NCBI RefSeq assembly: GCF_958450345.1
Contig: NC_088781.1
Span: 55,568,315-55,632,314, forward strand
From: Calliphora vicina
Taxonomy: Eukaryota; Arthropoda; Insecta; Diptera; Calliphoridae
Length of the DNA: 64,000 nt
Direction: 5' to 3'
The position numbers were made by a program, and so were the translations under genes. The notes beneath the pieces are model-generated. The model did not search any database. It was not told the DNA's origin and was given only the letters and a program-made list of their open reading frames with translations. Shown here in pieces: positions 24,005 through 35,284 of this stretch; the first letter of the stretch is position 1, and every line of letters starts with the position of its first letter.

Positions 24005-26060
24005 TCATAGGCCTTCAGTATGAGAAGTGCCATCTGACTGTCGACAAAAATACCTATACTGCCGCGAGTATTGCAATAATTTCGGACTTAAAAACACGGC
24101 ATTAATTTGGAAGACGTTATGAGAGCCTATTCCAAGTTCATCACAGAAAACACCAGAACCACAGCTGATTTTAGAACCGTCTGAATATATCCTGGTGTCA
24201 TATTCGACCACGAGATTACCATTACACCACTCACTCCTGGAGGGAATTAAGACCTTGAACAACCTATCAAAATCTGTATATGGAGTAATATAGGCCCAGA
24301 ATCCCCGCTTGGCTATACTTTCTCGATCACCAACATCCAGATGCATGAAGTCTCGCAGCTCTACAGGCAGAGGTGGCCATTATGTAAAGGACTATTGGAA
24401 CAAGGTACAGTATAGTGTTCAGTCCCTCTGAAGTGCGTCAGTTATGCCAAAGCAGGCTGATCTCTAGACTTTATATAGTTGGTCTACGACATAGTTTTTT
24501 CTAGTTGCAATCCACCATACAAGATATCCATAAGTAGCCGTATACATCCATTTAACTATGTTGGGACTACGTCCCAATAGGCCGTCGTTGCCCTCTTACC
24601 CTATGTTGAGTATTCAGTTTCCATGATAATTTAGAGTCCAGGATAAATCCTAGATATTTTGCATTATTTGAACGGGGCATTTCGCAATTTTTCAGCAGTG
24701 GAAGACTGAAGCTTGCAATTTTGGTTTTTGTCGTGAAATGTACACGTTCTGTTTTGCTTGGTTTTATCCAAAGAACACTTTTCGTGGCCCACTTGTCGAG
24801 CAACCCCAAAAGCAGTGGAAATAATATTCTAATCACATCCGAAAACAATCCTGATACAAGTATCACCACATCGTCCGCATAAGCAACAACTTATATTCCT
24901 ATTCTTTCTAGAACAAATGAGAATCAAGTTAATAACAATAAGCCATAGTAGTGGAGAGATCACCCCGCCCTGAGGTGTGCCTAGTCCAACTTACTTGGAC
25001 TTACCAGTATTACCAAGATTTGCTGTAACTATTCTTGATTTCAACATGGTTACTAACCAGTCGCTGATATATTCTTCAATATTTAGAGTAATAAGATCTT
25101 GTTGAATTACAAGAGTGTTTGCATATCCAGGAAGGCCGCTCTTGTGTATTGTTAAAATTCTAGGGATATTTCTATAACTCTTACCATTTCATGCAGAGCT
25201 GTCTCTGTAGAGTGTCGCTGACTGCTAGAGAGTCGTGTTGTGCCCTCTAGTCTTTGCCTTATATGAGTGTTGATGAGTCTTTCCAACGTTTTAAGCTGGA
25301 AAGATGAAACACTAATTGGACGACAGTCCTTCGCATTATCATGACTTTTTTTGCCAATTTTGGGAATAAAAACCATCTTGACCTTCCTCCAGTTAGCCGG
25401 AACATGGTTGAGAGAGAGACATAGCCTTTTTGCGATTTGTAGCATCTTTGGCAAAATACCATCAGGCCCAGGTGACTAGAATGGTGAGAAACTATCAATC
25501 ACCCATGATATCCTATAATAGAAGATAATGTCACTGTCGATATTTGATAGAGTAGCAACATCCTTGCAGCCTGGGATGAGAGTATTCAGTAGGTCATGTG
25601 ACTCTGCTGAGGAGCTGAGGAGGACCAGGAGTCATCCTTCCTCTTAATATGTGGGATTGGATTGCCCCTTGGCTATAATTCAGCTAAGTCTTGCAGAGTC
25701 CTTAGTGTTATATATAGATTCATAGAAGCTTCTCCATGAGTTATCACGGTATATTTGGCCCTACGTGTTTCCTTACTTGGATAAGATAGCTCCGAAGTCC
25801 ACCATAAAGGGAAGCTTTTTTAGCCTTAGTAACGAAAGCAGGGAACTTCGAAAGTCTTGACTATAGTTATACTAAATTTTTCCTCTATTTTCTCGAGACC
25901 AGTCTTAAGTTTATGTCTAAGGATCCCATCCATGCTGATAAGATCCCTATTATCAGCCTGGATTTTGAGTACGTATTCTACTCTGATAATAGTCTTAGCA
26001 GAATCTCAAAGGTCCCGTTCTTACTGCAAAACAAGAACCGGATTTAGTTAGTTCATTCGC
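24005..26060 (-). pseudogene. Decayed non-LTR retrotransposon (LINE): RT through RNase H region
   Basis: On the minus strand, pieces of a LINE ORF2 follow in the right order. First is a pre-RT SFSPF then SPGPDGILPKMLQ motif (about 25500-25455), then RT blocks PANWRKVKMVFIPKIGKK and CRPISVSSFQLKTLERL (25152-25454). The catalytic YADD box lies at 24870-24881, followed by VVILVSG, and then the thumb-type KYLGFILDSKLSWK (about 24630). Last comes an RNase H-like IYSDGSKISCGSGVF (about 24170). Frames shift and stop repeatedly between blocks, so no protein can be made. The clade looks R1/LOA/jockey-like, and it resembles the tail at 17.1-19.2 kb but is a separate copy because the two overlap in content. 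Confidence 0.85.
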
Positions 26061-26387
26061 AACATTATTGCGAAACCTTAGAAAACTATTTTAAGATCTG
26101 AAGATTAAACTCAAAATTAATCTTTTGATTAATTTATTATTATAATCACATTCTATTATAATCTCATTTCTAAAAATATCTAAATACTTTTATCATTCAT
26201 ATTTCGCACTGGTTCCTCAAAAGAGAGTCAACTCAAAATTTTCCAATTTTCACTTTTTGCAAGGAATCGATGTACAGTGGTCATATCTAACCCTGTAAAA
26301 ATCTGCTATAATTTTCTCTACTCTTTCGCCAAAAATTACAGTTGTATCCGTCTTCAAATTTCATTGTAATGTATTAAAAAAAAACCG
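26061..26387. other. Unannotated AT-rich spacer
   Basis: No ORF or paired repeat ends seen. Confidence 0.4.
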
Positions 26388-26535
26388 TTGACATTTCTGT
26401 ACAGAACGAATAAATGTGGATGACATACTCAACAAAAACTTCATGTATATGAAACAGAGTACCCTTTTCCATTCCTCTTTCCCCTTTCAACAACAAAATC
26501 AAATGTTTTGCAGCAAATGTTTGATAGTATGGGAC
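26388..26535. mobile_element. Truncated copy of the 7977-8239 MITE
   Basis: Read on the minus strand it starts GTCCC, continues CAAACATTTGCTGCAAAACA, then GAAAGGGGAAAGAGGAATGG and TGAGTATGTCATCCACATTT, and stops at CTGTACAGAAATGTCAA. This matches the first two thirds of the 7977 copy. The second inverted repeat is gone. Confidence 0.85.
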
Positions 26536-26539
26536 TCAC

Positions 26540-26981
26540 AATGCCAAAATTGAAATATCTTAGGAATACAAATTGGAAATCACTGAAAAACTACATACAT
26601 ATATCGAGGGAATGTGCGTACTGAAGAGAATATCGCCACTGTAAACGAAAGTGTACAAGAAGATCTGGCGTATCGATTTTGCGCAAATAGCATGACCTAC
26701 ATTCGTATAAGATCTAGCTGGTGCAGGAATTAAAGCCCCGATCATATGCGTCGTTCTTTCGCCGATTATGCTCTAGGGCTGTTGGAAACTGGGCCCAATG
26801 TTTTATCGCAAAATTATGTTCAGCAATGTTGCTCATTTCTGGCTTAACGGGTTTGTTAATAAACAAAATTGCCGGATATGGAGTGAGATCAATCCACAAT
26901 AGACTCCATTACATCCAGAAAAATGCAACGTTTGTTGCAATTTATACGCTGGTGGCATCATCGGATTTTATTTCTTCAAAA
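26540..26981. other. Unannotated stretch between MITE and HINE
   Basis: A 148-codon open frame from 26721 runs into the HINE element and is AT-biased, so I do not support it. The first part (26600-26990) is less AT-rich, but I recognise nothing in it. Confidence 0.3.
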
Positions 26982-27518
26982 ACAAGTAAGAGAGCTATAA
27001 TCGGTTGTGCCGAATCTTATATACCGTTCACCAAATTATACTTCAAAATAAAAATTTTAAATATTTTAGGTAAACAAAACATTTTTTTTCCACACTTGTG
27101 TTTTTATTTTGTTTTTGGAATAAAAAGATTTTCGAATTTTTTTTTGTTTTTTCAATTTATTTTTTAATAATTAGCAAAAAAAAAATCGTGTTAAAAAAAT
27201 ATTTTTTCCGATTTTGACAGATTGTAGGTCCAACTTACTATGGTTTTATATACGTGGTTGCAAAGGTCTTTGAAATATCTATCATTAGATTGTCTATATT
27301 AATGACTTAGTAATCCAGATATAAGTCAAAAATAGGTAAACAATCGATCTTGTTTCCTTATATATCAGCCATTTGTGGACCGATTTTCTCGATTTTAAAT
27401 AGCAACCGTATAATAATGTATGAATCGTGTATATAAGTTATTTGGGGGTTGATTTCAACAGACAGACATGGCTTAATCGACTTCGCTATCTATAAAGATC
27501 CAGAATATATGTATATAC
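26982..27518 (+). mobile_element. HINE/mini-me element, 3' part replaced by a hAT-type element
   Basis: Starts ACAAGTAAGAGAGCTATAAT with a worn TCGG/CCGA hairpin and TCTTATATACC, and reaches GACAGACATGGCTTAATCGA and the CTATAAAGATCCAGAATATA block. It then stops abruptly at TAGGGTATTC, the tip of the next element. The usual end with GGTGAAGGGTATAAAA is absent. Confidence 0.75.
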
Positions 27519-27980
27519 TAGGGTATTCAATTAATCGGGTTTCTGGTTTAATCGGTTAACCGAGCAAATAATTAATCGGGGTTTAGATTCATTCGGTTAA
27601 TAATCGGTTAATTTAAAATTATTCGATTAACTGATTAATTTCTATTTTAATTTTAAATTGAAAATACAACCACGAATTTTGTGTACAAAAACATAAAAAA
27701 CATACAAAACATAACAGTTCAACCAAAAAATAATAGCAAATATGGTATTCGAAATCCTTTTTGTATACACATGTGATTTTTTTAGGATTTTAGTGAGATC
27801 TACTGATATAATCTTTTAAAAAAAGAATATAATTTAAATCTTTTCTTTTTAAACGATTTTTTCTTTAGATTTAAAAAAACTTGACTTGGAAAAAAAACTC
27901 TCTCGCTGATTGTAGATGATGGAGAAATTAAATTTTGAGTGATTCTCTTTAGAGGAACCAGTGCGATATGTATTTTCAAA
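27519..27980. mobile_element. Truncated hAT-type element related to 45362-46426
   Basis: Begins TAGGGTATTCAATTAATCGG, and several GGTTAA/TTAACC blocks follow. The sequence matches the complement of about 46426-46260 and, after a gap, about 45850-45760. The far tip GAATACCCTA is not found, so the right boundary is approximate. Confidence 0.7.
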
Positions 27981-28166
27981 AATATTTGAATATTATTTGA
28001 TATAGAGTCCAAAATACGTCGATCTAGCAGATATGAAACAATTTATTAATCATTAAATTATCGGTAAAATACGACAAGTCCAAATCGGCTACATAAACAA
28101 CAATTATATGCAAAGCCAAAGCTTTTCTTTTATTTCATTAAATTAACCATATACAGGAAATAACTC

Positions 28167-29237
28167 TTACAAAAATGTAAAATTCTTATACCAATCAAAT
28201 ATCAACTCTCCCACAGCATCATACAACAGTTCCAGTTTTAAAAAACCAAAAACTTTTCTCAAAAGATCCACAAACCATTTCGGCATTGGAATAATATCAT
28301 AAACATCCTCGATGACATGGGTGTTGAATAAAAGTTTCGGAAACATTTCCAAATGCTGCATTAAATCAATTTCCATCATTGTAATACAACCTAAATAACA
28401 ATTACCAGGCAAATAGGACTCAAGCTGGAAACGTACACAGTTCTCCGGAGTGTTCTTAACTGGGCACGAAGTTTTCCACAGCAACTCAGGACGCACCACA
28501 AGAGAAAATTGCAATTTATCGGCCATAAAAAAGAAACCATCAATATCTTTTTTACAGGGCTCTAAAGTATGATTAATGGTTTCTATGAGCTGCAAGATGT
28601 CATTTAGAGAAAATGATATATCATCTGCAATTTCTGGATCAGTTTGTATGAAACTATCTTGAAATTTCAGGGTGGCATCAGTTTCAGCATTCAAGTAATC
28701 CCCTGCAGAACTGCTATTTGACATCTTTGCCGGAAGTTCCACTTCCATTGATTCTCCACAAGATTTTCTATTTATGCAACTGACCAGACTTTTAATGGCT
28801 TCTGTTTGCAACACCACCGTTTTCAAGTCTATATAACGTGAGCCAAACACTATGCAATATTTATGAAATGCCTTACTAGCTTTCAATCGGCACAATTCTT
28901 TGTAGGTAATTGTTGTCATACCCAGGTGACCCTGTCTATGGCGATGTATTACATGCAATTTGTATAGATTTGAATGTTTACTGGCTGGCGTTATCAAAAG
29001 TAAAATATCTTGGGCCTTATAGTCTCTTTTGAGTTTGCTTATGATACGATCTAATACAGTTTCGGCCATTCTAAAGGAGTTTCGTTGCCGGGCCGCTTTA
29101 AATGATCTGTGTGTTGTTTCGACTTCGTCTGCTCGAAAGTCAATGAAATGTTTGCTCACAATTGGTTGCATAGTTTGGGTTATGCTGCGTACAGTTCGGG
29201 TGCGATAAAGAGATCTTTTGGATTTGCCCTTGGGCAT
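28167..29237 (-). CDS. Intronless hypothetical protein, about 356 aa
   Basis: This is the longest intact non-transposon reading frame in the window. I chose the ATG at 29237, followed by PKGKSKRSLYRTRTVRSI. Its context (AACAAAC before ATG) is good for a fly, and upstream residues include a low-complexity YYYY run. The frame stays open to a TAA at 29541-29543, so starts at 29507 or about 29399 are possible. The N-terminus is very basic, and the next 150 residues are mixed, with FGSRYIDLKTVV. A Ser/Asp-rich linker follows (about residues 165-210). The C-terminal third is hydrophobic with six Cys and ends FLKLELLYDAVGELIFDW. There is no signal peptide or clear membrane span. It matches no family I can name and has no transposase, integrase or RT motif. 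Intronless structure could mean a retrogene. Function unknown. Confidence 0.6.
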   Translation of the reverse strand: MPKGKSKRSLYRTRTVRSITQTMQPIVSKHFIDFRADEVETTHRSFKAARQRNSFRMAETVLDRIISKLKRDYKAQDILLLITPASKHSNLYKLHVIHRHRQGHLGMTTITYKELCRLKASKAFHKYCIVFGSRYIDLKTVVLQTEAIKSLVSCINRKSCGESMEVELPAKMSNSSSAGDYLNAETDATLKFQDSFIQTDPEIADDISFSLNDILQLIETINHTLEPCKKDIDGFFFMADKLQFSLVVRPELLWKTSCPVKNTPENCVRFQLESYLPGNCYLGCITMMEIDLMQHLEMFPKLLFNTHVIEDVYDIIPMPKWFVDLLRKVFGFLKLELLYDAVGELIFDWYKNFTFL

Positions 29238-29571
29238 GTTTGTTTTTCCTAGAGATTGATGGAATTGAAAATCGTTTGAGAAAGCTTCAAGTTTTGTATT
29301 GAAATTTGAGTTTTTTAAGAAAATGTTTTCTAATGAAAAATGGTAAATATGTAAATAATAATAGTATTCAGACACAATTGGCAAGCCTATCGATGCCATA
29401 ATGTATGGAATATTACATCGTGCAAATGTCCTCCGCCGTATCGCTGTCCTATTTTCTATAACTCGGGCGCATAAATAATGCTGCTGTGGTTTGTGGCTTA
29501 TTCGCATAGACCTGCGACGTCTAGTTGAAACCAAATGTCGTTAGTGTCCATATCATCCAATTCAGGCCAAA

Positions 29572-29724
29572 GACCCCTTTCACACTAGGCAATTTAGTTG
29601 CGCAAGTCTCTTGTGTTTGTTGATGCCAGAGATAATGTCGGGTTGAGGAGAAGAAAATTTTGCATGCTGTTTTGTTGTTGGGCAAGAGACTTGCGCAAAT
29701 AAATTGCATAGTGTGAAAGGGGTC
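29572..29724. mobile_element. 153 bp MITE with 42 bp inverted repeats, upstream of the hypothetical gene
   Basis: The left end GACCCCTTTCACACTAGGCA is matched at the right by its complement with only about three differences over 42 bp, through TTGCGCAAGTCTCTTG. Flanking A-runs may represent a 3 bp duplication (AAA), but this is not informative. It lies about 335 bp upstream of the chosen start codon of the 356 aa gene. Confidence 0.85.
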
Positions 29725-29838
29725 AAAAGAAGTAAGTAATAATTGTCCTATAGTACTTGCCGTTGATGGTGAGGGCCTTTTAGCCATCTAAAGTTGGACA
29801 TATCGGATATTTTAGTGAAAAGTTAGCATAATTCGAAA

Positions 29839-30770
29839 ATGTCGAATTTTGTGCCAAGAAAGCCAACAAAGTTTAGCTTTCTTCTTTTATTTTGAATAAA
29901 GCGTCGCTGCAGCACATCGATTGCCACTAAAGCTTATGGTGAAGGTGTTCCATCGCTTTCATCGTGCGAGAGATGGTTTGTGAGGTGCAAAAGTGGTGAA
30001 TTTGAAACGGAAGACAAAGGTCACACTAGCTAGCCAAAAGAAGTTTGATGACCAAGAATTGCAGTCATTACTCCATGAAGATTATTGTAAAACTCACCAA
30101 GAGCTTGCCAAATCATTGGGAGCTATTCAAGCAGCCATTTCAAAATCATTGCGAGCAGCAGGGAAATCGGTTACAAATTGAAGCTGAGACCGTGAAAGAC
30201 TATTTTGCGTGTTTGAAATGAGCGCTATAAAAGAAAATAATTTTTGCACCGAATCATTATTTGCGATGAAAAATTGATCTATTTTGAAATCCAGAAGCGT
30301 AAGAGATCGTATGAAAAGTCCGGCCAACCAGCCGAATCGACACCAAAGCCAAATATCCATGGCGCTAAAGTAATGCTCCGTATTTGGTGGAACCAAATGG
30401 GTCCTATCTATTATGAGTTGCTGAAATCTAGCCAGATCATCACATGGAATCTGTACCGATCACAATTGATTCGTTTGAAGCGATCATTAGCCGAATATTC
30501 GGCCACACTTGAAACCGTAATATTCCATCATGACAACACCTTTCCACATGTTGCAATACCTGTTGAAAACTATTTAGAATCAAGTGGTTGAGAAGTTTTG
30601 CCTCACCCACCTTATAGTCGAGAGCTTGCCCCGCCCGACTACTATTTGTTTCGATCGATGCATAACTCTCTCTTTGGGATACGCTTTGCGTTAGAACAGA
30701 GTATCCAAAATTGACTTGATCCGTTCTTGGCCTCAAAAGATCAGTAGTTCCTTTGGCTCTCTTTTCTTAA
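29839..30770 (+). pseudogene. Broken mariner transposase
   Basis: The start MSNFVPRKPTK fits mariner transposases. CERWFVRCKSGEFETEDKG, then DQELQSLLHEDYCKTHQELA with a helix-turn-helix-like SLGAIQAAISKSL, and YYELLKSSQIITWNLYRSQL follow. The DD34D catalytic residues are recognisable: first Asp in ICDEKL, second in FHHDN, third in PPDYYLF, with 34 positions between the last two. Several stops and frameshifts interrupt it, including one TGA between the second and third Asp. The C-terminus past about 30720 is badly worn. I could not define terminal inverted repeats. The same family recurs at 48836-49418 and 60287-60625. Confidence 0.85.
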
Positions 30771-30929
30771 CTGAGGCTGGTTGTTGTAAACTCGATTCTT
30801 GTTAATTTGGATAATAAGGGAATTTAAGCTGTTGCTTTACATTTGATGGTTCCATGAATATGATTTGCGATATCATGACCCTTGCTTTTAGCAAACAGAA
30901 TTGGATTTATTTATCAATAAAGACCAAGG

Positions 30930-31055
30930 TTTTGTAATAAATGTATTATTAAGAATGAAAAATTATGAGAATTGAAGTTTCAACAGATACAAAATACTAC
31001 TATAATAAAAATACAAAATACAGTACATATCATAACATAACACATTAATTCAACA
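30930..31055 (-). repeat. 3' LTR of the copia element, 126 bp
   Basis: Read on the minus strand it starts TGTTGAATTAATGTG and ends ATTACAAAA. It differs from the 5' LTR by one base substitution and a 5 bp indel (AAAAT). Confidence 0.95.
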
Positions 31056-31064
31056 CTTTCCCTT
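31056..31064 (-). other. Polypurine tract of the copia element
   Basis: AAGGGAAAG on the minus strand, immediately before the 3' LTR. This is the position and composition expected for the plus-strand primer of reverse transcription. Confidence 0.8.
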
Positions 31065-31065
31065 G

Positions 31066-34000
31066 TTATGTGATGTTAGAGATCCTTAAGCCGATTTGAT
31101 CGCAGAGCATCTTTAATCTTGTTGGCTGCAAGGGTTTTGTCATCAAATCTGCTAATTGATCTTGTGTAGAAATTTGTTGAACCTCAAGTTCTCCTTCACT
31201 GACTTTCTCACGTACAAAGAAATGCCTTAAACTGTTCTTCTATGATATTGTGGATTTTGTGCTAAACGTACAGCAGCAGAATTATCGACTTGTAGTAATG
31301 GAATATCACTTAATCCAATTAACTCAGCTTCTGAGGCTGCAACAATTTCTGCTTCAGTTGTGGATGTAGCTACCATTGCTTGCCTTTGACTTAACCATGA
31401 AATTACGCCTCCAGCTAATTTTACTATAACACCCGTTGTGGATCTTCCAGTTGTTTTGCAACCACCAAAGTCTGCATCACTGTAGCATTTCAGTTTTTGG
31501 TCTGATTTATTGTTATAAAAGATTCCGTACTTTGACGTTCCAGAAATATAGCGAAAAACTCTTTTAACACGGATAACATCATCATTCGAAGGGTTTTCTA
31601 AAGTTCTCGATAGAAACCCAACACTGTAAGCTAAATCTGGCCTTGTTCCCAACATTAAATACATGATGTCTATAAGGAAATTGAGAACCCTTTACACTTT
31701 CTTTCCCTGGTTCGAAAATTTCTCCTTTTAGCATTGGCGATGAAACGGATCTACATTCAGAGAATCTGAATCTATCCAAAATTCTTTTTGCGTAAGCCTC
31801 CTGACTAATAATTATGCCATTTTTATTTCTTTTTATTTCCAGCCCCAAAAAATAACTTGCATCTTTGGCTGTTATTTTAAATTCATTTCTCAATTCAGAT
31901 AAAAATATTTCCAATTCTTTGGGATTTGTGGCAGCTACTAGGCCATCATCTACATATAGAGCTAGTATTAACTTCTTACCTTCTTTATCTCTCATGTATA
32001 AGCAAGGATCCGCTTCATTGGCCTTAAAGCCAAGCTTCATTAAATAATTTCCGAATCTACGATTCCAACAGCGTGGCGCTTGCTTCAATCCATATAAACT
32101 TCTTTTAAGCTGACATACTCTGTTAGTACCATCATTAAAACCTTCTGGCTGTTTCATATAGATAATCTCTTCAAGTTGGCCATACAGAAAAGCTGTTGAT
32201 ACATCGAATTGAGAAAGGTACATATTTTGACTTGCAGCTACACTCAATATTGCTCTAATTGTTCCTAATTTTGCGACTGGACTGAAGGTTTCATTATAGT
32301 CTATGCCTTTACGTTGTCTAAAGCCTTTGATTACTAATCTTGCTTTGAATTTGTCTATACTCCCATCTGGATTTGTTTTTACTTTAAATACCCACTTTGA
32401 TGGAAGGGCTTTAGATTCCTCAGGAAGATCAGCCATTATCCATGTTTGATTTTCATTTAAAGAACTTATCTCGGAATTCATCGCTTTCAGCCATTCATCT
32501 TTCTGTGCGCTATTAATTGCATCGGTGAAAGTCAATGGAGTTTCAATTTGATTTACAAAATCCTGAGCTGCCATAACATAGTCATCAAATCTTGAGTTAT
32601 GAATTAAAGTGCGATCTCTTAAACGTTTACTTATTGGTTCTTCTTCTTCATCACTTAATTTTCGCTTACGTTTATTAAATTCAAAACCAAGAAAATCACT
32701 AACATCCGAAAAATCATCATTAATACACTCCTCAAATAATTCATTATCTTCTTCACAATCTGAATCATTTTCCTGTGGACTTGGCTGGTAATCACTTACG
32801 GCTCCTTGATTATTTGAAGTAATTGGCTGAATCTGTTCTTCTTCCAGAATATCATTCATAGGCTTATCATAATTTTTAAATAGTAGTTTAACATATTCGG
32901 AAGACAATAGTGAGTCTTCCGAAGTGTAATTTCTAGCATCTTGAATATCATCACAATTTATTAGTTCTTCACTAAATCTGACGTTTCTTGATAAAATTAA
33001 ACTGTGGTTTTCCTTTACATAAATTCGGTAACGTTCTTCTGTATCATAGCCAATTAAATAACCCTTGATTGCTTTTGAATCCACCTTCTTTCTCTTCTGG
33101 CATGGTACATGGGCATAGCATTCGCTTCCAACTATTCTTAAATGATTAATTCTTGGCTTTCTTCTAAACCATAGCTCATGTGGGCTCTTACCGTCAACAG
33201 GAGTTTTGCGAGTTCGATTTAAAATATATATGGCTGTGCGAACTAATTCAGCCCAAATCGCTTCAGGAAAATTTAACATTCTTATTTGAATACTTAAATG
33301 TTCGTGCCATCTCGATGACTGTCCTATTTTCCCGCTCACTTGCACCATTTTGTTGTGGAGTGTATGGAGCAGTCAATCTTTGTGTTACTCCATGTTCTTT
33401 AAGAACTTTTCTTATCTCAAAATTATCAAACTCACCTCCATTGTCACTTAAAAATTCTTTTATAGGATTTTCTTGAGTCTTTGCAAAATCCAAAACTTCC
33501 TTCAATACATCTTTAACTTCGGATTTTTCTTTCAGGAAGTAGCCAAAACAATATTTAGTATAAGAATCTTTTTATATGACTAAATATTTCTTCTTGCTAA
33601 AAGATGCTGGGAATGGACCACATACATCTGCTGACATTAATTCACCTGGACTACTTGCCTTTTCTCTATTGCCAAATGGTAGACGATGAGACTTTCCATA
33701 AATACAGGATTCACACAATTTATTGTCCAATTTCGCATTTATACCAAGTTCTTCTTTTAGTTTTTGTTGCACGTGACGTTTATCTTGATGTCCCCATCGC
33801 TCATGGTATAACTGTAATGTATTGTCAGCTTCGGTAGAATTAATTTCATTTCTTGCACTTGGAATAATTGGTTCGATATCTGCCTTATATAAGGTACCTC
33901 CTACCTCACGGTGACCAACTAACAAAACTTCATTGTTCACTAAAAGTTTACAATTTGTTGCCGTCGACGTAAATTCACTATTATTCAATTTATCTTGAGT

Positions 34001-35000
34001 AGATAACACTGAGAAGAGGTTTCTCGATATATTTGGAACATACCAAACATCAGTTAGATCAAAAACGAGTACTTTGTTGTTTACTTTTGACTGAATTTCT
34101 ATAGTGCCCTTACCAACGACATCCAAAACTTCTTTTCCAGCAGCCATAATTTTGCAGGAGTCTTTAAAGTTTTCAAACGTTTTAAATAATATTCTATTAT
34201 TTGTAATATGTCTTGTTGCACCGTTATCAATCCACCAATCATTTGAAAAATCTTCTTTAATTGCATTAATTTCATCACAAATTAGAGGCAGTATTCGATG
34301 TGATGTACACTTAATTTCATTATTCATCTCTTTTCTTGGCTTACCATCGCTGATCCATTTTCTACACTCACGTAACCAGTGGCCTTTCTTTTTAAAGTAG
34401 TTACAGACATCAGATTTCTTATTCGGCTTGTTATTTGTTCTTTGTTAAAAGCATCCAGCTTGATTTGAAAGTATCAAATTGACTCGGTAAAATTTGAAGA
34501 ATTTTACATACCAATAATACATCTGGCAATTGATTTTCATTCCTCCCTTTTAAACCGTTGTTCACTTCCACCCACAAGCTTTTCAATTTAGCTATATGTA
34601 AACTTACATCTTCATTTGGGTTCCAGGTAAATGAAAAGAAATCAATGCAAATTTTAAAAAGTTGATCCTTTGATCTTGCTTCAAATTGTTGCATTAATGA
34701 TTCCCAAGCTTCTGCAGCAGTTTCTTTATTCATTATCTTTTGGTATACGTCATCACTTACCGCGCTTGTTATCATCGACTTCGCATAACTGTTAACTTTT
34801 CTATATAAATCAGCTTCCTCTTTATATATTTTTCTTTGCTCGCTTGTTGCGTCGATCGGTAGTGGAATTGGTTTCATTAAATTACCTTCAATGACATCAA
34901 TTGCTCCTTCGTGATAATCTAATAAATCACGCATCTTACGTTTCCAGATTGGATAATCCATTTCATTTTGGAGAGGCTTAACATGTTTCGACAAATCCAT
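31066..35000 (-). pseudogene. Copia gag-pol polyprotein, inactivated
   Basis: The gag part starts MDLSKHVKPLQNEMDYPIWK at 35000. Near 34440 it joins the zinc-knuckle region out of frame, and the stretch normally between them is missing, so a deletion is likely. In the knuckle the second Cys is Phe (CNYFKKKGHWLREC). Protease has WWIDNGATRHIT. Integrase shows Asp in SADVCGP, Asp in LSDNGGEF and Glu in NGASERENRT, but a TAA at 33572-33574 and a frameshift near 33298 break it. RT is open, with KARLVIKGF, FDVSTAFLYG, SLYGLKQAPR and the YVDD box in LALYVDDGLVA. A frameshift near 31670 precedes RNase H (KCYSDADFGG, TTEAEIVAASEA), which appears to lack a short internal segment. A last frameshift lies near 31230, and the tail ends at TAA 31066-31068. 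Confidence 0.95.
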
Positions 35001-35133
35001 TTTCTTAGCGATTACTTTTAATTGCTTGCAATATTCTTAAATTCCTTGAAATATCTTCTTGAAAAATTATTGCTTATATTGGATTTTAAGTTTATTAAAA
35101 TAAATAAAATTTTTAATTTATTTCTCAAAGTTT

Positions 35134-35148
35134 CCTGGGCTCATAACC
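35134..35148 (-). other. Primer-binding site of the copia element
   Basis: GGTTATGAGCCCAGG on the minus strand, directly after the 5' LTR. It closely resembles the copia site that pairs with the internal (anticodon-side) half of initiator tRNA-Met rather than with a tRNA 3' end. Resemblance is from family knowledge. Confidence 0.8.
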
Positions 35149-35279
35149 TTTTGTAATAAATGTTTTATTAAGAATGAAAAATTATGAGAATTGAAGTTTC
35201 AACAGATACAAAATACTACTATAATAAAAATACAAAATAAAATACAGTACATATCATAACATAACACATTAATTCAACA
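35149..35279 (-). repeat. 5' LTR of the copia element, 131 bp
   Basis: Starts TGTTGAATTAATGTG and ends ATTACAAAA on the minus strand. It is near-identical to the 3' LTR. Confidence 0.95.
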
Positions 35280-35284
35280 CAAGG

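Larger units (their letters stand above)
30930..35279 (-). mobile_element. Ty1/copia LTR retrotransposon, complete ends, defective body
   Basis: The element runs on the minus strand and is about 4.35 kb long, bounded by two short LTRs. It is flanked by a perfect 5 bp target duplication CAAGG (30925-30929 and 35280-35284). The gag, protease, integrase, RT and RNase H order is that of Ty1/copia. A copia-type primer-binding site and a purine tract are both present. The ends therefore look fit for transposition while the coding region does not. Confidence 0.95.

Noticed and set aside
18028..24346. Possibility that the two LINE blocks are one element split by insertions
   Set aside because: The block at 24.0-26.1 kb already extends through the post-RT region and RNase H, which the block at 17.1-19.2 kb also contains, so they overlap in content and are separate copies.
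26721..27167. 148-codon plus-strand frame
   Set aside because: Its second half is HINE element and A/T homopolymer; nothing recognisable in the first half.
29521..29787. 88-codon minus-strand frame
   Set aside because: It is built almost entirely from the 153 bp hairpin MITE.
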